From NCBI GenBank assembly GCA_964481035.1, contig CAYZSE010000078.1, positions 1 through 16,242 on the forward strand: a stretch of 16,242 nt of DNA. The letters run 5' to 3'. The DNA comes from JAAAPF01 sp964481035 (GTDB lineage Bacteria; Pseudomonadota; Alphaproteobacteria; Geminicoccales; Geminicoccaceae). Shown here piece by piece: positions 1 through 8,781 of this stretch. Under the pieces are notes generated by a model, which saw nothing but the letters and a program-made list of their open reading frames with translations, ran no database searches and was not told the origin of the DNA. The stretch's first letter is position 1. Every line of letters starts with the position of its first letter. Made by a program: the position numbers and the translations under genes.

Positions 1-90
1 GGCGGCGCCGCCGCCGGCGGCGGAGGCGCCCATCAGGGCGGCGAGGACGTGGTACCAGCGTAGGCGTTGCAGCCAGTTCGGCATCGGCAC
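1..90 (-). CDS. N-terminus of a small membrane-type protein, possibly DUF423 family (cut by window edge)
   Basis: Only about 30 codons are visible; the frame stays open to base 1. From the ATG at 84 the protein reads MPNWLQRLRWYHVLAALMGA and then a run of Ala and Gly, which looks like a basic N-terminus followed by the first membrane helix. A GTG at 90, two codons upstream in frame, has GGGAGA six bases before it, whereas the ATG has no well-spaced ribosome site, so I give the GTG start. The small-residue helix is compatible with DUF423 proteins (small four-helix membrane proteins of unknown function), but that is a guess from a few residues. The gene continues left of the window. Confidence 0.4.
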   Translation of the reverse strand, partial: MPMPNWLQRLRWYHVLAALMGASAAGGGAA

Positions 91-210
91 GGGCGGTCTC
101 CCGACACGGTGATCGCTCGGGATACGGCGGCAGCCACGGGCGCGGATGCGGGGTGCGACAGTCGGCAGCGGGCGGCGGTCTCGCGCCGGGGGTGGCGGTG
201 GGTGAGGCGC

Positions 211-228
211 GCGGCGGTCAGCCGCCGC
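211..228 (-). other. Short inverted repeat around a stop codon
   Basis: GCGGCGG (211-217) and CCGCCGC (222-228) form a perfect 7-bp stem with a 4-base loop that contains the TGA stop (minus strand) of the reading frame ending at 218. No T-run follows on the minus strand, so it is not a classical intrinsic terminator. It might stabilise the 3' end of the transcript. With so GC-rich a background, chance is also possible. Confidence 0.3.
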
Positions 229-466
229 TCGCGTGGCGGTACCACCGGCGGATCTGCGCGCGCTCGGCCTCATCCATGAAGGAGACGGTGGCGGGCGGCA
301 TGGCGTCGCTCAGGCCGGCGTGCAGGTAGATGCTCCAGGCCTCGCGCGCGATGTCCGCCTCGCTCTCGAGGACGACGCCGCCGGGGGCAGCGGCGATGCC
401 GGGCGAGGGGACCGCGACGACGACGCGCGCCGTCGCCCCGTGCGCGGAGATCGCCCCGCCTTGCAT
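218..466 (-). CDS. Short protein resembling the C-terminal tail of PuuD-type urate hydroxylase/cytochrome c, without a heme motif
   Basis: This 82-residue frame ends with GGVVLESEADIA, then a helix containing IYLHAG, the turn DAMPP, and DEAERAQIRRWY. That pattern (GV-L-x-I, then MPP/MP-x-N, then M-x-EER-x-I-x-W) is how I remember the cytochrome c-like C-terminus of bacterial PuuD urate hydroxylases. In those proteins a CxxCH heme motif precedes this part; here the nearest equivalent reads AISAH, so both cysteines are absent, and the N-terminal membrane domain is missing. The ATG at 466 is used. An in-frame GTG at 544 overlaps the permease stop (GTGA) and would add 26 residues by translational coupling. 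It follows the YbbA/YbbP genes on the same strand. It may be a decayed remnant or a small uncharacterised protein. The function is unknown. Confidence 0.5.
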   Translation of the reverse strand: MQGGAISAHGATARVVVAVPSPGIAAAPGGVVLESEADIAREAWSIYLHAGLSDAMPPATVSFMDEAERAQIRRWYRHASGG

Positions 467-540
467 GGCGTCACCCGCGCCGACACGGCCGCCGCGGGTG
501 ACGCGGGCGGCCGCCGGGCCCGCGATGCTGCGCGCGCCTC

Positions 541-3048
541 TCACCCCGCGCGCAGCAGGGGCTGGGCGGGCTGGGCGACGAGGCGGGCGAGGCCGATGAG
601 GCCCGTGGCGGTGGTGAGCCCGAGGCCGAGGGCGAGGATCGCCGCGACGACCCCCGGCGCGGCGACGAAGGGCAGGTCGATGGCCAGCACCGCCACGAGC
701 CAGGCGCCGACCAGGCCGAGCGCCAGGCCGGCGCCGGCGGCGACGCCGCCCAGGGCCGCGTGCTCGACCAGGAAGGTGCGGGCGAGGTCGCCGCGGCGCG
801 CGCCGAGCGCTTTGAGGATCGCCGCGGCGTAGCGTTGGCGGGTCCGCACGGCGGCGAGGCCCGCGGCCAGCACGACCAGCCCGCTCGCCAGCGTCAGGCC
901 GGCGACCACCATGATCGCGGCGCGGATGCGCTCCAGCACGTCCGCCGCCGCGGCGAGCGCCTCGTCGATCAACAGCGGCGTGACGCTGGGCGTCGCCTCG
1001 CTCAGCGCGTCGAGCAGCGCCGGTCGGGTGTCGGAGGGCACGTCGACGGCGGCGATGAAGCTGTGCGGCGCGTTCTCGAGCAGGCCCGGGCTGAAGGTGA
1101 AGAGGAACTCGAGCCGGCCGCGGCTCCAGTCGATCTCCGGGCGGATCGCCCTGATCTCGGCGTCGACGACCCGGCCGAGGACGTTGAAGGTGAGAGTGTC
1201 GCCGACCCCGACCCCGTAGGCGGCGGCCGCCTCGTCCTCGATGGCGACGAAGAGCGGGCCGGTGTGGTCCGCCGGCCACCAGCTGCCGGCAACGAGGCGC
1301 TCGGCCGGCGGCGGCAGCGCCGACCAGGTGATGCCGCGGTCGCTGCGCACGGTCCACGCGGCGCCCTCGCCGATCACCGCCTCGGCCACCGGCACGCCGG
1401 CGATGCGGACGAGGCGCGCGCGCAGGTAGGGGGCGATCTGCAGGATCTCGGCGTCCGGGTGGTCGGCGATCGTGCGCTCGAACGCGCCGCGCATCGACGG
1501 CTGGATGTCGATGAAGACCGTCGACGGCGCCCGCTCGGGCACCCGGCGGCCGAGCTCGGCGTCGATGACGCGGCCGGTCTGTCCCACCAGGGTCAACAGC
1601 GCGAGGCCCAGCGCCAGGGCCAGCACCACGGACGTCGTCTCGCCACCGGGCCGGGCGATCTCCTTGAGCGGCAGACGCAGGCGCGGCGGCGCGATTCGAG
1701 CGAGCCGCCCGGCGAGGTGCTGCAGGACCAGGACGAGGCCCAGGAGCAAGAGCGTCCCGGCGGCGACGGCAGCGATGACGATCCCGCCCAGGCGCGCGTC
1801 GTCGGTGGTCGCGAGCACCAGGGCCACCAGCGCCGCCGCCAGGCCGGCGACGGCGAGCCGGTCGGCCGGCGTCGGGCGCGCGGCGGCCAGCTCGGCGCCG
1901 CCGCGAAAGAGGCTTGCCGGGGCGACCCGCCGTGCGGTGGCCAGCGGCAGCCAGGCGAACGCCGCGAGGACCAGCGCGCCGATCAGGCCGGCGGCACCGA
2001 GCGCCCACGGCGCGAACGCGTTCTCGACCCGCACCGGCAGCAAGCTCGCCGGCACCCAGGCGAGCGCGAGCGGCAGCAGGGCCCCCAGCATCACGCCGAG
2101 CGCGACGCCGACGAGCCCCAAGAGCGCGATCTGGCCGCCGTAGAGCGTCGCGACCCACGCCGGCCGGCCGCCGAGCGCGCGCAACGTCGCCATCGTCGCG
2201 AGCTTGCCCTGGAGGTGCGTTCGGGTCGCGAGCGCGATGCCGAGGCCGCCGGTGGCGAGTGCCGCGAGGCTCGCGAGGGTGAGGAACGTGGCGAGGCGGC
2301 CGACCAGGCGCTCCAGCCCGGGCTGCGCCGCGGCTGCGGTCTCGGCCTGGAAGCGGGCGTCGGGGAGGCGCGCCCGTAACCCCGCGACGAAGCGCTCCGG
2401 ATCCGCCTCGGGCGGCAGGGCGAGGCGTGTGGCGTAGCGGGCGACGCTGCCCTCGCGGAGGATGTCGGCCGCCTCGAGATCGCCGAGCCGGACGATGACC
2501 CGAGGCCCGATCTGGAAGGCGCCGCCGGTGCGGTCGGGCTCCGCCACCAGCACCGCGCGGAGGGTGAAGGTCGCCTCGCCGATGGCGAGCCGGTCGCCGA
2601 GCGCGACGCCGAGACGCGAAAGGACGCCGGGTGCCACCACGATGCCGCGCTCGGCGAGCGCCTCGTCCAGCGGCAGCGGCGGGTCGAGCCGGAGCGCGCC
2701 GTAGAGGGGGTAGGCGTCGTCGACGCCCTTGAGCGCGACCGTCAGCTCCTCGCCCGCGGCGCTGCGCAGGATCGTGTTGGTGCGCACGACATCGGAGCTG
2801 CGCGCGTCGTCCGGCACGACCGCGGCCCGCTCCTCGAACGGAATGGCCGCGCCCGTGGTCTCGAGCGCGACATCGCCGCCCAGCAGCACCGCCGCGTCGC
2901 GCTCCAGCGCCGCGAGCACCGCCTCGCGCGCGGTGCCGACGGCCGCGAGCGTGGCGACGCCGAGGGCGAGCGCCGCGACGATCCAGAGTAGGTGCGGGCT
3001 CGCTTTGAGATCGCGCCAGACGAGGCGCAGCGCCAGTTGGCGGGTCAA
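541..3048 (-). CDS. YbbP-like ABC transporter permease with FtsX-type domains
   Basis: This 835-residue inner-membrane protein has one helix near residues 20-38, a large periplasmic domain, a helix block at about 253-370 (first FtsX core), further helices at about 397-445 and 470-490, a second periplasmic domain, and three or four helices from about residue 712 to the end (second FtsX core, with KALGARRGDLARTFLVEH). E. coli YbbP is close to this length and architecture. Its partner is the ATPase encoded just upstream. Proteins of this class usually move or release lipids or lipoproteins, or do mechanical work at the envelope, but the YbbAP substrate is not settled. The start is TTG; the TTG shares bases with the TGA stop of the ATPase gene (TTGA), and GGGAG lies about nine bases before it, so translational coupling is likely. 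The frame is intact. Confidence 0.9.
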   Translation of the reverse strand: MTRQLALRLVWRDLKASPHLLWIVAALALGVATLAAVGTAREAVLAALERDAAVLLGGDVALETTGAAIPFEERAAVVPDDARSSDVVRTNTILRSAAGEELTVALKGVDDAYPLYGALRLDPPLPLDEALAERGIVVAPGVLSRLGVALGDRLAIGEATFTLRAVLVAEPDRTGGAFQIGPRVIVRLGDLEAADILREGSVARYATRLALPPEADPERFVAGLRARLPDARFQAETAAAAQPGLERLVGRLATFLTLASLAALATGGLGIALATRTHLQGKLATMATLRALGGRPAWVATLYGGQIALLGLVGVALGVMLGALLPLALAWVPASLLPVRVENAFAPWALGAAGLIGALVLAAFAWLPLATARRVAPASLFRGGAELAAARPTPADRLAVAGLAAALVALVLATTDDARLGGIVIAAVAAGTLLLLGLVLVLQHLAGRLARIAPPRLRLPLKEIARPGGETTSVVLALALGLALLTLVGQTGRVIDAELGRRVPERAPSTVFIDIQPSMRGAFERTIADHPDAEILQIAPYLRARLVRIAGVPVAEAVIGEGAAWTVRSDRGITWSALPPPAERLVAGSWWPADHTGPLFVAIEDEAAAAYGVGVGDTLTFNVLGRVVDAEIRAIRPEIDWSRGRLEFLFTFSPGLLENAPHSFIAAVDVPSDTRPALLDALSEATPSVTPLLIDEALAAAADVLERIRAAIMVVAGLTLASGLVVLAAGLAAVRTRQRYAAAILKALGARRGDLARTFLVEHAALGGVAAGAGLALGLVGAWLVAVLAIDLPFVAAPGVVAAILALGLGLTTATGLIGLARLVAQPAQPLLRAG

Positions 3049-3740
3049 GCGGCGTGCTCCCGGACCCCCGAACGGTTGGCCATGCGGCCGCCCGCCATCG
3101 CGACCTGGCGGTCGCAGCGAGCGGCGAGGCTCGGGTCGTGGGTGATGAGGAAGAGCGTGGCGCCATGGGCCTTCGGGAGATCGAACAGGAGCTCGGTGAC
3201 GGCGCGCGCCGTCTCGCCGTCCAGATTGCCCGTGGGCTCGTCGGCGAGGATCAGCCGCGGGCGGCCGACCAGCGCGCGCGCCAGCGCCACACGCTGCTGC
3301 TCGCCGCCCGAGAGCTGCGCCGGGCGATGGTGCAGGCGGTGCTCCAGACCGACCCGGGCGAGCGCCGCCTCGGCGTGCGCGTCGGCCGCGCGGTCGCCGG
3401 CGAGCTCCAGGGGCACCGCCACGTTCTCGAGCGCCGTCAGGGTCGGGATCAGGTGGAACGACTGGAAGAGGATGCCGAGTTCGCGGCGCCGCCAGTCCGC
3501 GCGCCGGTTCTCGTCCAGCGCCGACACCTCGACGCCACCGACCACGACGCGACCCGCCGTCGGCCGTTCGAGGCCGGCGATGATCGCGAGGAGGCTCGAT
3601 TTTCCGGAGCCCGACGGCCCGACCACGGCGAGCGACGCGCCGGCGGCGACGTCGAGGTCGACGCCTTGCAGGACGTTGACCGCACCGCCCTGCGCCCTAA
3701 GCGTCAGGTGCACGTCTTCCAGTAGGATCAAGGGCGCCAC
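3045..3740 (-). CDS. ybbA: YbbA-like ABC transporter ATP-binding protein
   Basis: This is an ABC ATPase of the LolD/MacB/YbbA class, 231 residues from the chosen start. Walker A GPSGSGKS is at residues 41-48, the Q-loop glutamine in LFQSFHLIPT near 93, signature LSGGE at 143-147, Walker B LILADEPTGNLD at 163-174 and the switch histidine at 201. FQSFHLIP and the DEPTGNLD ending are typical of this class. It should power the permease encoded next, as in E. coli ybbA-ybbP, which also lies beside tesA. The start is a choice: GTG at 3740 has a purine-rich GAGAGA seven bases upstream and gives close to E. coli YbbA length. ATG at 3776 would add 12 residues, overlap tesA by 35 bases and has no visible ribosome site. 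Confidence 0.9.
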   Translation of the reverse strand: MAPLILLEDVHLTLRAQGGAVNVLQGVDLDVAAGASLAVVGPSGSGKSSLLAIIAGLERPTAGRVVVGGVEVSALDENRRADWRRRELGILFQSFHLIPTLTALENVAVPLELAGDRAADAHAEAALARVGLEHRLHHRPAQLSGGEQQRVALARALVGRPRLILADEPTGNLDGETARAVTELLFDLPKAHGATLFLITHDPSLAARCDRQVAMAGGRMANRSGVREHAA

Positions 3741-3741
3741 G

Positions 3742-4398
3742 ATGCGGTCTCTCTCTTCGAAGCTCGGCGTCGTCATCTCATGTGGCGTGCTCGCCGCGGT
3801 CCTCAACCTCGGCGCCGCCAAGGCCGGGGAGAATTGCCGGATCGCCTTCCTCGGCGACAGCCTGAGCGCCGGGTATGGGCTGGCCGCGGCGGAGAGCTTT
3901 CCCGCGCGGATGGCGGACCGGCTCGAGGCCGCGGGCTACGCCTGCGAGGTTCTCAACGCGGGGCTCTCCGGCGACACGACGGCCGGCGGCGCGGCGCGGG
4001 TGGGGTGGCTGCTCGCCGATGAGCCGAGCCACGTCGTCGTGGCGCTCGGCGGCAACGACGGCCTGCGCGCCGTGCCGCCGGCCGAGGTCCGCGCAAACCT
4101 GGAGGCCATCCTCGACCAGCTCGACGCAGCGGGCGTGCGCGCGCTCGTGGCGGGGATGTTGGCGCCTCCCAACCTCGGGGCCGATTACGGCCGGCGCTTC
4201 GAGGCGGCCTTCGAGGAGGTCGCCGCCGCGCACGACGCTGCCTTCTATCCCTTCTTGCTCGACGGCGTCGCCGGCCGGCCGGCGCTCAACCAGCCCGACG
4301 GCATCCACCCGACCGCCCGCGGCGTCGAGGTCATGGTCGAGCGCATCTGGCCGACCTTCGCGCGGTGGCTCGAAACGACCGGTGTCGTTACGGGCTGA
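3742..4398 (+). CDS. tesA: TesA-type arylesterase / lysophospholipase (GDSL, SGNH hydrolase), exported
   Basis: This 218-residue protein is a member of the SGNH hydrolase family that includes E. coli TesA (thioesterase I, protease I, lysophospholipase L1). The first 28 residues form a signal peptide (MRSLSSK, a hydrophobic core, then GAAKA), so it should act in the periplasm. Block I is FLGDSLSAGYG with nucleophile Ser40; block III is GGND with Asn105 in the oxyanion hole; block V is DGIH with Asp186 and His189. It hydrolyses esters or thioesters; the natural substrate cannot be read from sequence. The ATG lies one base from the chosen start of the divergent ATPase gene, so its promoter and ribosome site sit inside that gene (AAGGG upstream is a modest ribosome site). 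The length is normal for the family. Confidence 0.92.
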   Translation: MRSLSSKLGVVISCGVLAAVLNLGAAKAGENCRIAFLGDSLSAGYGLAAAESFPARMADRLEAAGYACEVLNAGLSGDTTAGGAARVGWLLADEPSHVVVALGGNDGLRAVPPAEVRANLEAILDQLDAAGVRALVAGMLAPPNLGADYGRRFEAAFEEVAAAHDAAFYPFLLDGVAGRPALNQPDGIHPTARGVEVMVERIWPTFARWLETTGVVTG

Positions 4399-4410
4399 AG
4401 GCGAACACCG

Positions 4411-4435
4411 CGCGACCAAGGTCGCGACGCCGTGT
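4411..4435 (+). terminator. Possible terminator-like hairpin after tesA
   Basis: CGCGACC (4411-4417) and GGTCGCG (4420-4426) form a stem separated by two bases, effectively six pairs with a CAAG loop. ACAC (4405-4408) and GTGT (4432-4435) can close an outer stem. A moderately T-rich tract, CTGTTGTCTT, follows. It begins 13 bases after the tesA stop. The T-tract is imperfect and not directly at the stem, so termination is only a possibility. The remaining bases up to acs hold no convincing promoter; TTGTCT near 4439 with a weak CACCAT 17 bases on is the best candidate. Confidence 0.35.
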
Positions 4436-4525
4436 CTGTTGTCTTGCGGCGCGGGGATTTGCACCATGCGCGGCGAAAAGCGCGGCGATCCAACAGCGCG
4501 CGCTCGAGGTCACCGGAGGAGGCTC

Positions 4526-6457
<1,932 letters not shown>

Positions 6458-6482
6458 CCGCGCCCCGGTGCTGCGGGACAGC

Positions 6483-6513
6483 GGGGCTCGGCGCACGGCG
6501 CCGGGCCCCTTTT
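6483..6513 (+). terminator. Rho-independent terminator after acs
   Basis: GGGGCTCGGCGC (6483-6494) and GCGCCGGGCCCC (6498-6509) form a 12-bp stem with one G-U wobble and a 3-base loop, followed at once by TTTTC. It lies 25 bases after the acs stop. This is the clearest intrinsic terminator in the window and separates acs from the next gene. Confidence 0.85.
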
Positions 6514-6536
6514 CATCACCTCGGATCGGAGCCGCG

Positions 6537-7178
6537 ATGCCGCTCGTCCTGACCGCACCCGCCCTTGCCGTCGCCGCCGGCCTCGCCCTCGCCACGGGGC
6601 CGAGCGCTGCCGCACCCTATGCGAACGTCACCTATGGCGGGCCGCTCGAGGCGCGCGACACGCCGCGCGGCCAGGTGCAATGGGCCTTCTTGGACATGGC
6701 ACGGGCCTGGGCCGACTGCGATCGCGACCTGCTCGCGAGCCTCGTCACCGAGGATGTCCGCTTCTCCTTCCCGACGACGCGCCTCGATGGCCGCGAGGCG
6801 CTCCTGCACGACCTCGACGTCTATTGCGGCGTCGAGGCGGCGGCGCCGCCCGAGGAGGTGAGCTTCTACTTGCCCGCGGACGCCTTCTACATCGACCTCG
6901 AGGCCGGCCGCGCCGCCGTCGAGATCCAGTTCCGGGAGCTCCGCCGCGGCCGCCAGCAGGTGACCAACGACGTCTGGATCGCCACCTTCCGCGACGGCCG
7001 GTTCGCGGTCATGAAGGAGTATCTCGACGGTCGCGTCCGTGATCTGCAGGCCCTGGGCGTGCTCACCTACGACTGGGACGCCCCGTTCCTCACCCCGTGG
7101 CCGCCGCGCACCGACGCCTGGGCCGACTGCTTTCCCATCGTCCGCGCCGCCCCGATCAACGACTGCCCGCCGAACTAG
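6537..7178 (+). CDS. Predicted exported NTF2-like (SnoaL-type) protein
   Basis: This 213-residue protein begins with a hydrophobic stretch ending GPSAAA near residue 25, which looks like a signal peptide although it lacks a strongly basic N-terminus. The central part (WAFLDMARAWADCDRDLLASLVTEDVRFSFPTTRLDGREALLHDL, then EIQFRE and FAVMKEYLDGR) has the helix-then-sheet pattern of NTF2-like folds: a conical pocket used by small enzymes, binding proteins or accessory subunits. There are four cysteines in the mature part (ADCD, YCGV, ADCF, NDCPP), compatible with disulfides in the periplasm. The start is ATG at 6537 with GGAG seven bases upstream. It lies after the acs terminator and converges with the dehydrogenase gene. 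I cannot assign a substrate or reaction. Confidence 0.75.
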   Translation: MPLVLTAPALAVAAGLALATGPSAAAPYANVTYGGPLEARDTPRGQVQWAFLDMARAWADCDRDLLASLVTEDVRFSFPTTRLDGREALLHDLDVYCGVEAAAPPEEVSFYLPADAFYIDLEAGRAAVEIQFRELRRGRQQVTNDVWIATFRDGRFAVMKEYLDGRVRDLQALGVLTYDWDAPFLTPWPPRTDAWADCFPIVRAAPINDCPPN

Positions 7179-7203
7179 GGTTCGACCGCAACGCTCGGTA
7201 CCC

Positions 7204-7217
7204 GCCGGCGCGCCGGC
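7204..7217. repeat. 14-bp GC palindrome in a convergent gap
   Basis: GCCGGCGCGCCGGC at 7204-7217 is a perfect palindrome in the 166-base gap between two convergent genes (stops at 7178 and 7345). No T-run lies beside it. I see no gene or other feature in the rest of the gap. It could form a small cruciform or be background from high GC. Confidence 0.3.
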
Positions 7218-7344
7218 TCCGACGCCATCATCGCCGCGTGTCACCGGCGGCGTCGAGCGTGACCGCCGAACCACCGGGAAACCCGCGCCGGCGCCGAGAG
7301 CAGCGAGCCGACGCTGCACGCGCATTCACCGCGGGCGGCGTCAT

Positions 7345-8571
7345 CTATGCCCCCGTAAAGGCCTGGATCCCGGTCTGGGCGCGGCCGAGGATGAGGGCGT
7401 GGATATCGTGGGTGCCCTCGTAGGTGTTGACGGTCTCGAGGTTCGAGCTGTGCCGCATGACGTGGTACTCGTCGACGATGCCGTTGCCGCCGTGCATGTC
7501 GCGCGCCGTCCGGGCGATGTCGAGGGCCTTGCCGCAGGCGTTGCGCTTGATGAGCGAGACGGCCTCGGCCGCGAGACGCCCCTCGTCCATGAGCCGCCCG
7601 CAGCGCAGCGCCGCCTGCAGGCCCAGGGCGATCTCGGTCTGCATGTCGGCGAGCTTCTTCTGGACGAGCTGGTTGGCGGCCAAGGGCCGGCCGAACTGCT
7701 TTCTGTCGAGGGTGTACTGCCGTGCTGCGTGCCAGCAGGCCTCGGCCGCCCCCCACACCCCCCAGGCGATGCCGAAGCGCGCGCGGTTGAGGCAGCCGAA
7801 GGGCCCCTTGAGCCCCTCGACGTTGGGCAGAAGGTTCTCCTCGGGCACGAAGACCTCGTCCATCTGGATCATGCCCGTGACCGAGGCGCGCATCGACAGC
7901 TTGCCCGCGATCTTGGGCGTGGCGAGGCCCGGATCGCCACGCTCGACGATGAAGCCCTTGATCTTGCCGCCGTGCGCCTGCGACTTCGCCCAGACGACGC
8001 AGAGATCGGCGATGGGGGCGTTGGTGATCCAGGTCTTGGCGCCCGAGAGCCGATAGCCGCCGTCGACCTTCACCGCGCGCGTCGACATCGAGGCCGGATC
8101 CGAGCCGGCGTCGGGCTCGGTCAGCCCGAAGCAGCCGACGAGCTCGCCGGTGGCGAGGCGCGGCAGCCACTTGCGGCGCTGGTTCTCGTCGCCGTAGGCC
8201 CAGATGGGGTGCATGACGAGCGAGGACTGGACCGACAGCGCCGAGCGATAGCCGCTGTCGACGCGCTCGATCTCCCGGGCGACGAGGCCGTAGGCGACGT
8301 AGGACGCGCCGGCAGCACCGTACGCCTCGGGGATGGTCATGCCGAGAAGGCCGAGCGCGCCGAACTCGGTCATGATGGCGCGGTCGAAGTGCTCGTTGCG
8401 GGTCGCCTCGATCACCCGCGGCAGGAGCTTCCGCTGCGCGTAGGCCCGGGCGGTGTCGGCGACGAGCCGCTCCTCGTCGCTCAATTGCTCGCTGAAATGG
8501 AACGGGTCCGCCCAGTCGAACGCGGCTGGGCAGGAACGGTCGGCGATCTCGGGGGCAGGCCGGGCGTTCAT
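7345..8571 (-). CDS. gcdH: Glutaryl-CoA dehydrogenase (acyl-CoA dehydrogenase family)
   Basis: This 408-residue flavoprotein should oxidise and decarboxylate glutaryl-CoA to crotonyl-CoA, a late step of lysine and aromatic acid breakdown, passing electrons to ETF. It has the full acyl-CoA dehydrogenase layout. Features pointing to glutaryl-CoA are SGYRSALSVQSSLVMHPI (the conserved Arg of this motif contacts the substrate carboxylate in the human enzyme), CFGLTEPDAGSDP, and the C-terminal NTYEGTHDIHALILGRAQTG, with the Tyr384-Glu385 pair matching the catalytic Tyr-Glu of human GCDH. The start is ATG at 8571, with GGAGGA four bases upstream and normal family length. A second in-frame ATG at 8718 also has an ideal ribosome site and would add 49 residues; it is listed separately. 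The gene lies downstream of uup on the same strand. Confidence 0.93.
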   Translation of the reverse strand: MNARPAPEIADRSCPAAFDWADPFHFSEQLSDEERLVADTARAYAQRKLLPRVIEATRNEHFDRAIMTEFGALGLLGMTIPEAYGAAGASYVAYGLVAREIERVDSGYRSALSVQSSLVMHPIWAYGDENQRRKWLPRLATGELVGCFGLTEPDAGSDPASMSTRAVKVDGGYRLSGAKTWITNAPIADLCVVWAKSQAHGGKIKGFIVERGDPGLATPKIAGKLSMRASVTGMIQMDEVFVPEENLLPNVEGLKGPFGCLNRARFGIAWGVWGAAEACWHAARQYTLDRKQFGRPLAANQLVQKKLADMQTEIALGLQAALRCGRLMDEGRLAAEAVSLIKRNACGKALDIARTARDMHGGNGIVDEYHVMRHSSNLETVNTYEGTHDIHALILGRAQTGIQAFTGA

Positions 8572-8718
8572 GGGTTCCTCCAGCGGCGTCGATGGGTTCG
8601 AGGTGGTACCGGCCCGCGGATCTGGCACCCTGTCGCCGCGGTCGTCGATGCCGCGCCCGACGTCCGCGGCGAGCGGCCGCGGCGCCTCCAGGCCGTAGAG
8701 CTTGTCGACGCACGCCAT
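8572..8718 (-). other. In-frame upstream extension of gcdH with its own ribosome site
   Basis: An ATG at 8718 has GAGGAG (8730-8725) six bases before it and reads MACVDKLYGLEAPRPLAADV onwards, running without a stop for 49 codons into the gcdH start at 8571. The first 28 or so codons end almost entirely in G or C, like real genes here; the last part (AGG, CCA, GAT, GGT, CCA) does not. It may be an N-terminal extension giving a longer dehydrogenase, a remnant of another small gene, or a translated leader. Known glutaryl-CoA dehydrogenases do not need such an extension, and it does not look like a signal peptide. Confidence 0.45.
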
Positions 8719-8740
8719 CGCCAACTCCTCGCGTTCGCGT

Positions 8741-8781
8741 CCTCGAAGCCGCCTTCGCCTCAGTATCTCTCGGCTTCGAGG
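8741..8781 (-). other. 11-bp inverted repeat across the end of uup
   Basis: CCTCGAAGCCG (8741-8751) and CGGCTTCGAGG (8771-8781) are perfect inverted repeats separated by 19 bases. The TGA stop of uup (8760-8762) lies in the loop on the minus strand, and the arm nearest gcdH ends about ten bases before the GAGGAG ribosome site used by the ATG at 8718. No T-run follows, so it is unlikely to be a simple terminator; an mRNA structure affecting stability or downstream translation is possible. Confidence 0.45.

Noticed and set aside
218..3166. Very long minus-strand open frame across the permease, in a different frame
   Set aside because: Its protein is a low-complexity Arg/Ala/Gly/Pro string, typical of shadow frames in high-GC DNA. 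Only the tail after 544 looks like a protein, and that is annotated separately.
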